A model generated the notes under the pieces. The model had not been told where the DNA came from. It worked only from the letters and a program-made list of their open reading frames with translations, and made no database searches. A program made the position numbers and the translations under genes. From DATBLE01 sp036555585 (lineage in GTDB: Bacteria; Actinomycetota; Thermoleophilia; Gaiellales; Gaiellaceae), in NCBI GenBank assembly GCA_036555585.1, contig DATBLE010000060.1, forward strand, positions 1-64,000: a stretch of 64,000 nt of DNA, written 5' to 3'. Below, piece by piece: positions 44,278-51,186 of the stretch. Position 1 is the first letter of the stretch. Each line of letters starts with the position of its first letter.

Positions 44278-44943
44278 ATGCCCGCACGCGCCGCAACCGC
44301 AGTCCGGACACAGCAGAAGTCTCAGCGTGAGCTAGAGGATTTGCAGCTGGTCATGCGCGTCCACAACGGCGACGACCGCGCCCGGGAGGCGCTGATCCAG
44401 CGCTACACGGGCTTCGTGCGGATGAAGGCGAGCTCGTACTTCATCGCCGGCGGGGAGCCGGAGGACCTGGTGCAGGAGGGGCTGATCGGGCTGTGCAAGG
44501 CGATGCGCGACTTCCGCGCCGACAAGGAGACGTCGTTTCGCTCCTTCGCCGAGCTGTGCGTGACCCGCCAGATCATCACCGCGATCAAGACCGCGACGCG
44601 CTTCAAGCACGCGCCGCTGAACACGTACGTCTCGTTCTCGCAGACGCCTGCCGGCCAGGATCCCGACTCGGACGTGACGCTCGGCGACGCCTTGCCCGGA
44701 TCGCACGTCCACGATCCGTCGGTGGCGGTGATCTCGACCGACGAGCTCAAGTCGCTGGTCTTCTGCCTCGGCACCGGGCTCTCGCCTCTGGAGGCCGACG
44801 CGCTCCGCATGTATCTCGAAGGCTCCTCCTACGAGGAGATGGCCGAGGTGCTCGACTGCGACACGAAGGCGATCGACAACGCCCTCCAGCGGGTCAAGCG
44901 GAAGATCCTCCAGCACCAGCGCTCGCGCGAAGTCCTGCAGTGA
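44278..44943 (+). CDS. RNA polymerase sigma factor, SigH-like (sigma-70 family)
   Basis: This 221-residue sigma factor has region 2 (GDDRAREALIQRYTGFVRMK, then EDLVQEGLIGLCKAMRDF and FRSFAELCVTRQIITAIK) and region 4 (LSPLEADALRMYLEGSSYEE with the helix-turn-helix AEVLDCDTKAIDNALQRVKR). This matches the sporulation-type SigH group seen in Firmicutes and some deep actinobacteria. Region 3 is reduced. No anti-sigma gene is adjacent. The ATG lies in a ~70-base leader after an AT-rich promoter. Confidence 0.92.
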   Translation: MPARAATAVRTQQKSQRELEDLQLVMRVHNGDDRAREALIQRYTGFVRMKASSYFIAGGEPEDLVQEGLIGLCKAMRDFRADKETSFRSFAELCVTRQIITAIKTATRFKHAPLNTYVSFSQTPAGQDPDSDVTLGDALPGSHVHDPSVAVISTDELKSLVFCLGTGLSPLEADALRMYLEGSSYEEMAEVLDCDTKAIDNALQRVKRKILQHQRSREVLQ

Positions 44944-45363
44944 CCAAGACCTCGGCGATCTCGTAGTCAGCTGCCCAGCGGATTCGCCGCCGCTGGCGGT
45001 TCCGCGTCGGCAGCACCCGAAGGTAGGCGATGGCGCGGTTCGGGAGATGTTCGATCGGGATCGGTACACCCCTTGGGTTTCCGGGCAGTACACGCCGAAG
45101 AAGTCGATCTGGCCGTCGTAGTCGCGACGAATGATCTTCGGATTCGGGTGGTGTCCGTATGAACTACAGGTTCTGAAGATGACAGAACCGAGCCGAAGCC
45201 GACCAGTCTTGCACTGAACACGCATGAGGCTGAGCCCGTCGTCGATGACGAGGTCGTAGCGCGTGTTTTCCCCGAAGGGCACGAGGACTGTGTAGCCGAG
45301 CTCTCGAAGCGCCAGCATGACCGCCATCGTGGTTCGATCGCCGATGGTCTTCGGGTGCTCCAT
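44894..45363 (-). pseudogene. PD-(D/E)XK endonuclease-like gene, frameshifted
   Basis: From ATG at 45361-45363 about 100 codons match the group I intron-associated PD-(D/E)XK endonuclease family: GDRTTMAVMLALRELGYTVL, PFGENTRYDLVIDDG with the acidic residue, VQCKTGRL with the catalytic-type QxK, and IDFFGVYCPETQGVY. The expected continuation (PIEHLPNRAIAYLRVLPTRN ... RIRWAADYEIAEV) is in another frame after about 45055-45066. One lost base would explain it. The restored frame stops at 44894, inside the end of the sigma gene. It may be a real lesion or a sequencing error. Confidence 0.7.
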
Positions 45364-45452
45364 CCCGAAAGTGTCGCAGCTGCGTCGGACGATTTGTTCC
45401 CCAATCAGACAACGATCGTTCGGATAGTGGTCCGGAGCTACGATGATGCCGC

Positions 45453-45525
45453 GCCGGAGTAGCTCAGCTGGTAGAGCACTGGTCTTGTAAATCAGCGGCC
45501 GTGGGTTCGAGTCCCACCTCCGGCT
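45453..45525 (+). tRNA. tRNA-Thr (anticodon TGT)
   Basis: A complete cloverleaf is visible: acceptor GCCGGAG pairs with CTCCGGC, the D-arm has AGCTCAGCTGGTAGAGC, the anticodon loop is CTTGTAA (TGT), and the T-arm is GTGGG-TTCGAGT-CCCAC. The CCA end is not encoded. A 10-base palindrome AACGATCGTT lies 33 bases upstream (45411-45420). The convergent gene ends directly after it. Confidence 0.95.
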
Positions 45526-46491
45526 CTAGGCTGATTCCAGCGCCTGCTCGAGGTCGGCCCAGAGGTCGTCGACGTCCTCGAGGCCGACCGAGAGCCGTAG
45601 CAGTCCGACCGGGACGCGGTCGCCCTCCCAGCGGTGCCGCGACTCCATCGTCGACTCGACCCCGCCCAGCGAGGTCGCGTTCTTGATCACGCGCAGCGCG
45701 CGCTCGACGGGCAGCGGGTCCCCGGCGACGTCGAACGAGAGCAGCCCGCCGGAGCCGGGGTAGCGGACGATCTCGACCTTCGGGTGCGCGCGGAGCCGCT
45801 CCGCCAGCACGCGGGCCGTCTCGGTCTGGCGCTCGACCCGCACGCGCAGCGTCTTGATCCCGCGCGTGACCAGCGCGGCGACGTCGGCCGCGCAGGCGGG
45901 GCCGGTTCGCTGCCTGAACTGCCAGAGCCGGTGATGGTCGTCGGCGTCCCGCGAGACGATCGCGCCGGCGAGGGCGTCGGAGTGGCCGGTCAGGTACTTC
46001 GTCGCCGAGTGGAGGACGAAGTCGGCGCCGTGCTCGAGCGGGCGGAGATAGACCGGGGTGGCCGCGGTCGAGTCGACGACGACGCGCGCGGGGTGGGCGG
46101 CAGCCGCCTCCAGGTCGGGCATCGTCAGGAACGGGTTCGACGGCGCCTCCAGCCAGATCAGGTCGACGCCGCCGGGCGGCGGGCCGGTCTGGTCGAACTC
46201 GACCGTCGTCAGGCCCCAGCGGCCGAGCTCCTCGCGCATCATCACGCCGGTCCCGAAGTAGCAGCCTTCGGCGAGCGCGACCGTCCGACCGGGCTCCAGC
46301 AGGGCCAGCAGCAGCGCGAACGTCGCCGCGGAGCCGGACGAGAAGAGGAGCGCCTGTCCGTCCGGCGCGCCTTCGAGCCCGGCGAGCTTCCGCTCGGCCT
46401 CGACTCCCGTCGGATGCGCGTAGCGCGAGTAGAGGAACTCGCCGGGCTCGCCGTCGACGTACGGCCAGACGCTGCGGCGGTCGACGCTCAC
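45526..46491 (-). CDS. Cys/Met metabolism PLP-dependent enzyme
   Basis: This 321-residue enzyme belongs to the cystathionine gamma-synthase / O-acetylhomoserine sulfhydrylase family. Patterns are FLYSRYAHPTGVEAERKLAGLE, ALLFSSGSAA and the PLP lysine in LHSATKYLTGHSDALAG; the C-terminal SLGGVESTMESRHR is typical. It is about 60 residues shorter than MetB, mainly at the N-terminus and in the C-terminal loops. Reaction type (synthase, lyase or sulfhydrylase) cannot be set. The GTG overlaps the MFS stop (GTGA). Confidence 0.87.
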   Translation of the reverse strand: MSVDRRSVWPYVDGEPGEFLYSRYAHPTGVEAERKLAGLEGAPDGQALLFSSGSAATFALLLALLEPGRTVALAEGCYFGTGVMMREELGRWGLTTVEFDQTGPPPGGVDLIWLEAPSNPFLTMPDLEAAAAHPARVVVDSTAATPVYLRPLEHGADFVLHSATKYLTGHSDALAGAIVSRDADDHHRLWQFRQRTGPACAADVAALVTRGIKTLRVRVERQTETARVLAERLRAHPKVEIVRYPGSGGLLSFDVAGDPLPVERALRVIKNATSLGGVESTMESRHRWEGDRVPVGLLRLSVGLEDVDDLWADLEQALESA

Positions 46492-47732
46492 GTCGCGAGA
46501 CTACCGGCGGGCTCGGGACGCAGCTCCTCGAGCTTGCCCATGCGTGCGAGCTCGGGAAAGACCTTGATCGACGCCAGCGCGATGCCGATCGTGGCGATGC
46601 CGCCGGCGACGACCGTCGCGACCGTGCCGATCAGGGCTGCGACCGCGCCCGACTCGAAGGCGCCGAGCTCGTTCGAGGCGGAGAGGAAGACCATCTCGAC
46701 CGCGCCCACGCGGCCGCGCAGCTCGTTCGGCGTGACCAGCGCGACCGTGGTCGAGCGGATGTTGACGCTGAACATGTCGACGAACCCGGCCACGGCGAGC
46801 GCCGCCAGCGTGAGCGGCAACCATTCCGAGAGGCCCCAGACGACGTTCGCGGCGCCGAAGAGGACGACGACCCCGATCAGCGTCGGGCCGGCGGCACGGC
46901 GCAGCGGCCGCCGCGCGAGGATCAGCGCTGCGCCCAGCGCCCCCACCGCGGGCGCCGCGCGCAGCACGCCCAGGCCGACGGGGCCGAGGTGCAGGATGTC
47001 CTGGGCGTAGATCGGCAGCAGCGCAACCCCGCCGCCGACCAGTACCGCGAAGAGGTCGAGCGTGATCGCCCCGAGCAGCATCCGCGTGCGCCAGACGAAG
47101 CGGATGCCGCCGACCAGGCCCGCCAGCCCGACCGGAGCGTCGCCCGGCCGCGAGCGGACGTGCAGCGCCGCCATCGAGACGCCGGCGACGGCGAAGAGCA
47201 AGGCTGCGGCCGCGTAGACGGCCTCCGGTCGCCACGCGAAGAGGAGGCCGCCGACCGCCGGGCCGGCGATCACCGCGGTCTGGCCGCCGACCGAACGCAG
47301 CGCGACCGCGCCGGGGACGAGGTCGGGCGGGACGACCTCCGGCGTGAGCGCCTGGTACGCCGGCCAGCCGATCGCGCTCGCCACACCGGTCAGCGCCGCG
47401 AGCACGAAGTACGGCCAGACCACGCCCGCGTCCGCGACGGTGACGGTCAGCAGCGCGGCGGCGACGCCGACCATCAGCGCAAGGGCCAGGGCGGCGACGA
47501 GCCGGCGGGGCAGCCGGTCGGCGAGGTGGCCCGCCGGCAGCGCCAGGACCAGCAACGGCACGAACTCCGCCAGCCCGATCAGGCCCAGGTCGAGCGGGTC
47601 CTTGCGGATCGCGAACACCTGCCAGCCCACGGCGACCGCGATCATGTTCTCGGCGAAGCGCATCGAGAAGATCGCCGACCAGAGGAAGCGGAAGTCGCGC
47701 TCCTGGAGCGCGGGCGGGAGTCGCTGCCGCAC
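46488..47732 (-). CDS. MFS transporter (EntS/TMS-like exporter)
   Basis: This 414-residue membrane protein has twelve hydrophobic helices and the DHA3-type pattern RDFRFLWSAIFSMRFAENM, AGHLADRLPRRL (motif A) and NELRGRVGAVEMVFLSASNE. These features fit the enterobactin-exporter/multidrug group. Substrate is unknown. The GTG at 47730-47732 follows a TAGGTT box by six bases. It is co-transcribed with the PLP enzyme downstream. Confidence 0.88.
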   Translation of the reverse strand: MRQRLPPALQERDFRFLWSAIFSMRFAENMIAVAVGWQVFAIRKDPLDLGLIGLAEFVPLLVLALPAGHLADRLPRRLVAALALALMVGVAAALLTVTVADAGVVWPYFVLAALTGVASAIGWPAYQALTPEVVPPDLVPGAVALRSVGGQTAVIAGPAVGGLLFAWRPEAVYAAAALLFAVAGVSMAALHVRSRPGDAPVGLAGLVGGIRFVWRTRMLLGAITLDLFAVLVGGGVALLPIYAQDILHLGPVGLGVLRAAPAVGALGAALILARRPLRRAAGPTLIGVVVLFGAANVVWGLSEWLPLTLAALAVAGFVDMFSVNIRSTTVALVTPNELRGRVGAVEMVFLSASNELGAFESGAVAALIGTVATVVAGGIATIGIALASIKVFPELARMGKLEELRPEPAGSLAT

Positions 47733-47738
47733 CGATCG

Positions 47739-47744
47739 AACCTA
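47739..47744 (-). promoter_or_regulatory. -10 box of the MFS gene
   Basis: TAGGTT on the minus strand ends six bases before the GTG at 47732, with no ribosome site between; a leaderless transcript is likely. Confidence 0.55.
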
Positions 47745-47758
47745 GCAGCGGTCCTGGT

Positions 47759-47764
47759 TAGGCT
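47759..47764 (+). promoter_or_regulatory. -10 box of the carboxyltransferase gene
   Basis: TAGGCT ends seven bases before the GTG at 47772. It lies 15 bases from the divergent box of the MFS gene, so the two polymerase sites must overlap. Confidence 0.55.
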
Positions 47765-47771
47765 CTCGCCC

Positions 47772-49334
47772 GTGGACGAGAGCACCGAGCAGAAGCTCGC
47801 GCGGATGCAGGCGCTCCGCGACGAGGCTCTGCACCAGGGCAGCCCGAAGGCGGTGGCGAGCAGACGCGAGAGCGGTCGCCTGCTCGCGCGCGAGCGCCTG
47901 CTCGAGCTGCTCGACCCGGGATCCTTCGTCGAGCTCGACCGGTACGTCCGTCACCGGGAGGTCGAGTTCGGGATGCGCGAGAACCGCCCGTGGGGCGACG
48001 CGGTCGTCACCGGCTACGGCACGATCTTCGGCCGCAAGGTCTTCGTCTTCTCGCAGGACTTCACCATCTTCGGCGGGTCGCTCTCGGAGGTGTTCGCGGA
48101 GAAGATCTGCAAGGTCATGGACCTGGCGGTCAAGCTCGGCTGCCCGGTGATCGGGATCAACGACTCGGGCGGAGCGCGGATCCAGGAAGGGGTCGTCTCG
48201 CTCGCCGGCTATGCCGAGATCTTCTGGCGGAACGTGCAGGCATCCGGCGTCGTGCCGCAGCTCTCGCTGGTGATGGGCCCGTGCGCCGGCGGCGCCGTCT
48301 ACTCGCCCGCGATCACCGACTTCGTCTTCATGGTCGAGGGCTCGTCGTACATGTTCATCACCGGGCCCGACGTGGTGAAGACCGTCACCGGCGAGGAGGT
48401 CACGTTCGAGGACCTCGGCGGGGCGGCCGCTCACGCGTCCAAGTCGGGGGTCGCCTCGTTCACGTCGCCCGACGAGCAGGCGTGCCTGGAGGACGCGCGC
48501 TACCTGCTGTCGTTCCTGCCCCAGAACAATCTCGAGCAGCCGCCGTTCGCCGAGCCCTCGGATCCGGTCACGCGGGAGGCTCCCGAGCTCGACACGCTGA
48601 TCCCGGACGAGCCGACCAAGCCCTATGACATGAAGGAGGTGATCCGGCACGTCGTCGACGACGGCGAGTTCCTGGAGGTGCACGAGCGCTGGGCCGAGAA
48701 CATCGTCTGCGGCTTCGCGCGGCTCGGCGGGCACCCCGTCGGCGTCGTCGGCAACCAGCCTCACTCGCTCGCGGGCGTGCTGGACATCGACGCGTCGGTC
48801 AAGGCCGGCCGGTTCGTACGCACCTGCGACGCCTTCAACGTCCCGCTCGTCACCTTCGTCGACGTGCCCGGTTTCCTGCCGGGGACGGCGCAGGAGTGGG
48901 GCGGGATCATCCGGCACGGCGCGAAGCTGCTGTACGCGTACGCGGAGGCGACGGTGCCGAAGCTGACGGTGATCACGCGCAAGGCGTACGGCGGCGCCTA
49001 CGACGTGATGTCGTCCAAGCACATCCGCGCCGACTTCAACTTCGCGTGGCCGACCGCCGAGGTCGCGGTGATGGGGCCGGAAGGGGCGGTGAACATCGTG
49101 TTCCGGAAGGAGCTCGAGGGCGACGGCGACTCTGCGGTCGCAGAGCGCCGCGCCGAGCTGATCGCCGACTACAAGGCGCGGTTCGCGAACCCGTACACCG
49201 CAGCGGAGCGCGGCTACGTCGACGACGTGATCGAGCCGCGCCGCACGCGTCCGGTGCTGATCGACGCGCTGGAGACGACGAGGACGAAGCGGGAGCGCCG
49301 GCCCCCGCGCAAGCACGGCAACATTCCTCTTTGA
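47772..49334 (+). CDS. Acyl-CoA carboxylase beta subunit (carboxyltransferase, PccB/AccD type)
   Basis: This 520-residue enzyme transfers carboxyl groups from biotin to acetyl- or propionyl-CoA. It has the two crotonase-fold halves: NDSGGARIQEGVVSLAGYAE with VMGPCAGGAVYSPA, and FVDVPGFLPGTAQEWGGIIR with KAYGGAYDVMSSKH. The end RRTRPVLIDAL and KHGNIPL is typical. In actinobacteria it works with the biotin carboxylase/carrier subunit, here at 51187, and a small epsilon subunit, here possibly at 50452. Acetyl versus propionyl preference cannot be decided. Confidence 0.93.
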   Translation: MDESTEQKLARMQALRDEALHQGSPKAVASRRESGRLLARERLLELLDPGSFVELDRYVRHREVEFGMRENRPWGDAVVTGYGTIFGRKVFVFSQDFTIFGGSLSEVFAEKICKVMDLAVKLGCPVIGINDSGGARIQEGVVSLAGYAEIFWRNVQASGVVPQLSLVMGPCAGGAVYSPAITDFVFMVEGSSYMFITGPDVVKTVTGEEVTFEDLGGAAAHASKSGVASFTSPDEQACLEDARYLLSFLPQNNLEQPPFAEPSDPVTREAPELDTLIPDEPTKPYDMKEVIRHVVDDGEFLEVHERWAENIVCGFARLGGHPVGVVGNQPHSLAGVLDIDASVKAGRFVRTCDAFNVPLVTFVDVPGFLPGTAQEWGGIIRHGAKLLYAYAEATVPKLTVITRKAYGGAYDVMSSKHIRADFNFAWPTAEVAVMGPEGAVNIVFRKELEGDGDSAVAERRAELIADYKARFANPYTAAERGYVDDVIEPRRTRPVLIDALETTRTKRERRPPRKHGNIPL

Positions 49335-49340
49335 GTCCGT

Positions 49341-49366
49341 GCGCTCGGGCTCGGTCGCCCGAGCGC
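49341..49366. terminator. Bidirectional hairpin terminator between convergent genes
   Basis: GCGCTCGGGC (49341-49350) and GCCCGAGCGC (49357-49366) form a perfect 10-base stem with a six-base loop. It lies in the 54-base gap between the carboxyltransferase and NlpC/P60 stops. Confidence 0.7.
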
Positions 49367-49388
49367 GTGGCCGCCTCGCTGCGCCCGA

Positions 49389-50414
49389 CTAGAGACCTGC
49401 TTCGGCCAGCGGCCGGCGGGCCCAGGCGAAGCGGCTCGAGTACCAGGCGGACGTGAGCGGCGCGAGCGCGACGCCCTCCTCGGACGACTGGACGAACCAG
49501 CCGCTGCCGAGGTAGATGCCCACGTGGTCGATCTGGGCGGGCTTCGATCTCGGCCCGGCAGCGCCGAAGAAGAGGACATCGCCGGGCTGGACCTTCGCAA
49601 ACGGGATTCGCTTCGCCCGGGTGACTTCCGCGGCCATGGCGTAGGTCGTGCGGCCGCGGAGGACTGTGGGCAGCGCAGCGGCGCCCGCGTAGGCCTGGAG
49701 CTTGTACACGCGCCACACGAAGCCCGAGCAGTCGAAGCCGCCCGGCACCTGCGTTCCCGTTCGGAACGGATCCTGCGGCAGCTCGCTCGTTCCGCCCCAC
49801 ACGTAGGGGTAGCCGACGAGCGAGACCGCCGTCTGGAGCACCGAACGCTGGAGCCCCGCGAGCGGCGCCGGCCGGAAGGTCGCCGCCAGCTGCGCCACCG
49901 AGTTCGCCTCGCCGGCCGGGAAGCTGAGGATGCGGGCCGCGGAGTACGCCGCCTCGGCTCTCGTGGCGACGCTGTCCGGGCCGAGCTCGAGCGAGTCGAG
50001 CGCGGCCGGATGGTTGACGCGCAGCCCCATCAGCCTCGCGACGGTCTCGGTTCCGAAGGAACGCGAGGGGATCAGGCCGGCCGCGCGGAGCGACGCCGTG
50101 AACTGGCGGGCGACGGGCAGGAGGCCCAGCCCGCTCACGAGCTGGGCGTCGAGCTGCGCGATCGTCACCGGAACGGTCGGGTTCGCGACCGGCGTCGCAC
50201 GCTGCCCGGCGAGGCCCGCGACGAGCTCGCCGAGCTCGCCCGCCGTCAGCGCGTCGTCCGGCCGGAAGCCCGCCGCCTTGCCGCCCATCAGCCCTCGGGC
50301 GGTGACGAGCTTGATCTGCGGCTGTGCCCAGGAGGTCGCCGCGGACGCCGGCGAGGCGAGGGCGAGCACAAGGGCCGCGCACAGAAGGATGCGTCGGGTC
50401 ATCCACCTGGTCAT
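49389..50414 (-). CDS. NlpC/P60 cell-wall endopeptidase with SLH-like repeats
   Basis: This 341-residue exported protein has a signal peptide (RRILLCAALVLALASPASA), an N-terminal SLH-like region (QIKLVTARGLMGGKAAGFRP and ALTAGELGELVAGL) repeated in weaker form to about residue 190, and a C-terminal NlpC/P60 domain. The catalytic Cys is in GGFDCSGFVWRVY and the His in IDHVGIYLG. It should cut D-gamma-Glu-diaminopimelate-type bonds in peptidoglycan. Start is ATG 50412-50414; a second ATG at 50402 gives the same signal peptide. Confidence 0.9.
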   Translation of the reverse strand: MTRWMTRRILLCAALVLALASPASAATSWAQPQIKLVTARGLMGGKAAGFRPDDALTAGELGELVAGLAGQRATPVANPTVPVTIAQLDAQLVSGLGLLPVARQFTASLRAAGLIPSRSFGTETVARLMGLRVNHPAALDSLELGPDSVATRAEAAYSAARILSFPAGEANSVAQLAATFRPAPLAGLQRSVLQTAVSLVGYPYVWGGTSELPQDPFRTGTQVPGGFDCSGFVWRVYKLQAYAGAAALPTVLRGRTTYAMAAEVTRAKRIPFAKVQPGDVLFFGAAGPRSKPAQIDHVGIYLGSGWFVQSSEEGVALAPLTSAWYSSRFAWARRPLAEAGL

Positions 50415-50436
50415 CGTCCGTCTTTCGGGGCTCCTT

Positions 50437-50442
50437 TAGGCT
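50437..50442 (+). promoter_or_regulatory. -10 box of the epsilon-like mini-gene
   Basis: TAGGCT ends nine bases before the TTG at 50452. On the other strand the same place holds AAAGGAG upstream of the NlpC/P60 gene, so divergent signals overlap. Confidence 0.5.
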
Positions 50443-50451
50443 GAACCTGCC

Positions 50452-50604
50452 TTGTCACTCGAGATCACGCCCGAGCCCAGCCCCGAGGAGCGCGAAGCGC
50501 TGCTGCGCGTGCTCGCCGCGGAAGACGGCGCCACCGCTCCTCCGAGCCCATGGTGGGCAGCCGGGATCCGCGAGGCGCTCGAAGACGGGCCGGACGAGGG
50601 CTAG
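50452..50604 (+). CDS. Small protein, acyl-CoA carboxylase epsilon-like
   Basis: This 50-residue protein reads LSLEITPEPSPEEREALLRV then LAAEDG and PSPWWAAGIREAL. The pattern P-x-PxxEE-x-ALLxVLAA followed by a Pro/Trp end matches the small, poorly conserved epsilon subunits of actinobacterial acyl-CoA carboxylases. It lies between the carboxyltransferase and biotin carboxylase genes. Support is from a TANNNT box, context and composition; the epsilon assignment is inference. Confidence 0.6.
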   Translation: MSLEITPEPSPEEREALLRVLAAEDGATAPPSPWWAAGIREALEDGPDEG

Positions 50605-50619
50605 GCTGCCGGGCCTGGC

Positions 50620-51165
50620 TCAGGCAAGGGCTCTGCCGCGCAGGAGGGCCGGAGCGTCGCGGGCGTAGTCGAGCCCCGAGACCCACGTCAGCACGACCGC
50701 GACCAGCAGCCCCCACCACGAGACCGAGGTGCTCCACGCGCCGGCGACGGCGAAGCCGCCGAGCGCCGCCGCGACCGCCTGCGACCACGTCTTCAGCTTC
50801 CCGAGGTCGCGCGCCTGCAGCACGACACCGCGCTCGACGGCGGCGAGCCGGAGCCCCGAGACGAGCAGCTCGCGGGCGACGATCGCCGCCACCATCCAGG
50901 CGGGGAACGCGCCCTCGCCCACGAGCACGATCATCGTCGCGAGCACGAGCACCTTGTCCGCAACCGGGTCGAGCAGCGAGCCGAGTGGCGTCGTCCGTCC
51001 CTGACGCCGCGCCAGCCAGCCGTCGATCTGGTCCGTGGCCATCGCGGCGATGAAAACCGCCGTCGCCCAGTAGTCGTGCCCTGGGAAGCTCCAGACGTAG
51101 AGGATCACCACGAACGGCGTCGCCACGATCCGCGCAAGCGTGAGCTGGTCGGCCAGGCCGGGCAT
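50620..51165 (-). CDS. pgsA: CDP-diacylglycerol-glycerol-3-phosphate 3-phosphatidyltransferase
   Basis: This 181-residue membrane enzyme makes phosphatidylglycerol phosphate. It has the CDP-alcohol phosphotransferase motif D-G-x2-A-R-x8-G-x3-D-x3-D in DGWLARRQGRTTPLGSLLDP-VAD, four to five helices and an N-terminal LTLARIVATPFVV typical of PgsA. The ATG at 51163-51165 has a TATTCT box seven bases upstream. It ends near the end of the small convergent gene. Confidence 0.93.
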   Translation of the reverse strand: MPGLADQLTLARIVATPFVVILYVWSFPGHDYWATAVFIAAMATDQIDGWLARRQGRTTPLGSLLDPVADKVLVLATMIVLVGEGAFPAWMVAAIVARELLVSGLRLAAVERGVVLQARDLGKLKTWSQAVAAALGGFAVAGAWSTSVSWWGLLVAVVLTWVSGLDYARDAPALLRGRALA

Positions 51166-51172
51166 TGCGTGG

Positions 51173-51178
51173 AGAATA
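51173..51178 (-). promoter_or_regulatory. -10 box of pgsA
   Basis: TATTCT on the minus strand ends seven bases before the ATG. The divergent biotin carboxylase gene starts at 51187, so its own promoter must overlap this 21-base gap or lie within pgsA. Confidence 0.55.
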
Positions 51179-51186
51179 CGTCTCGC

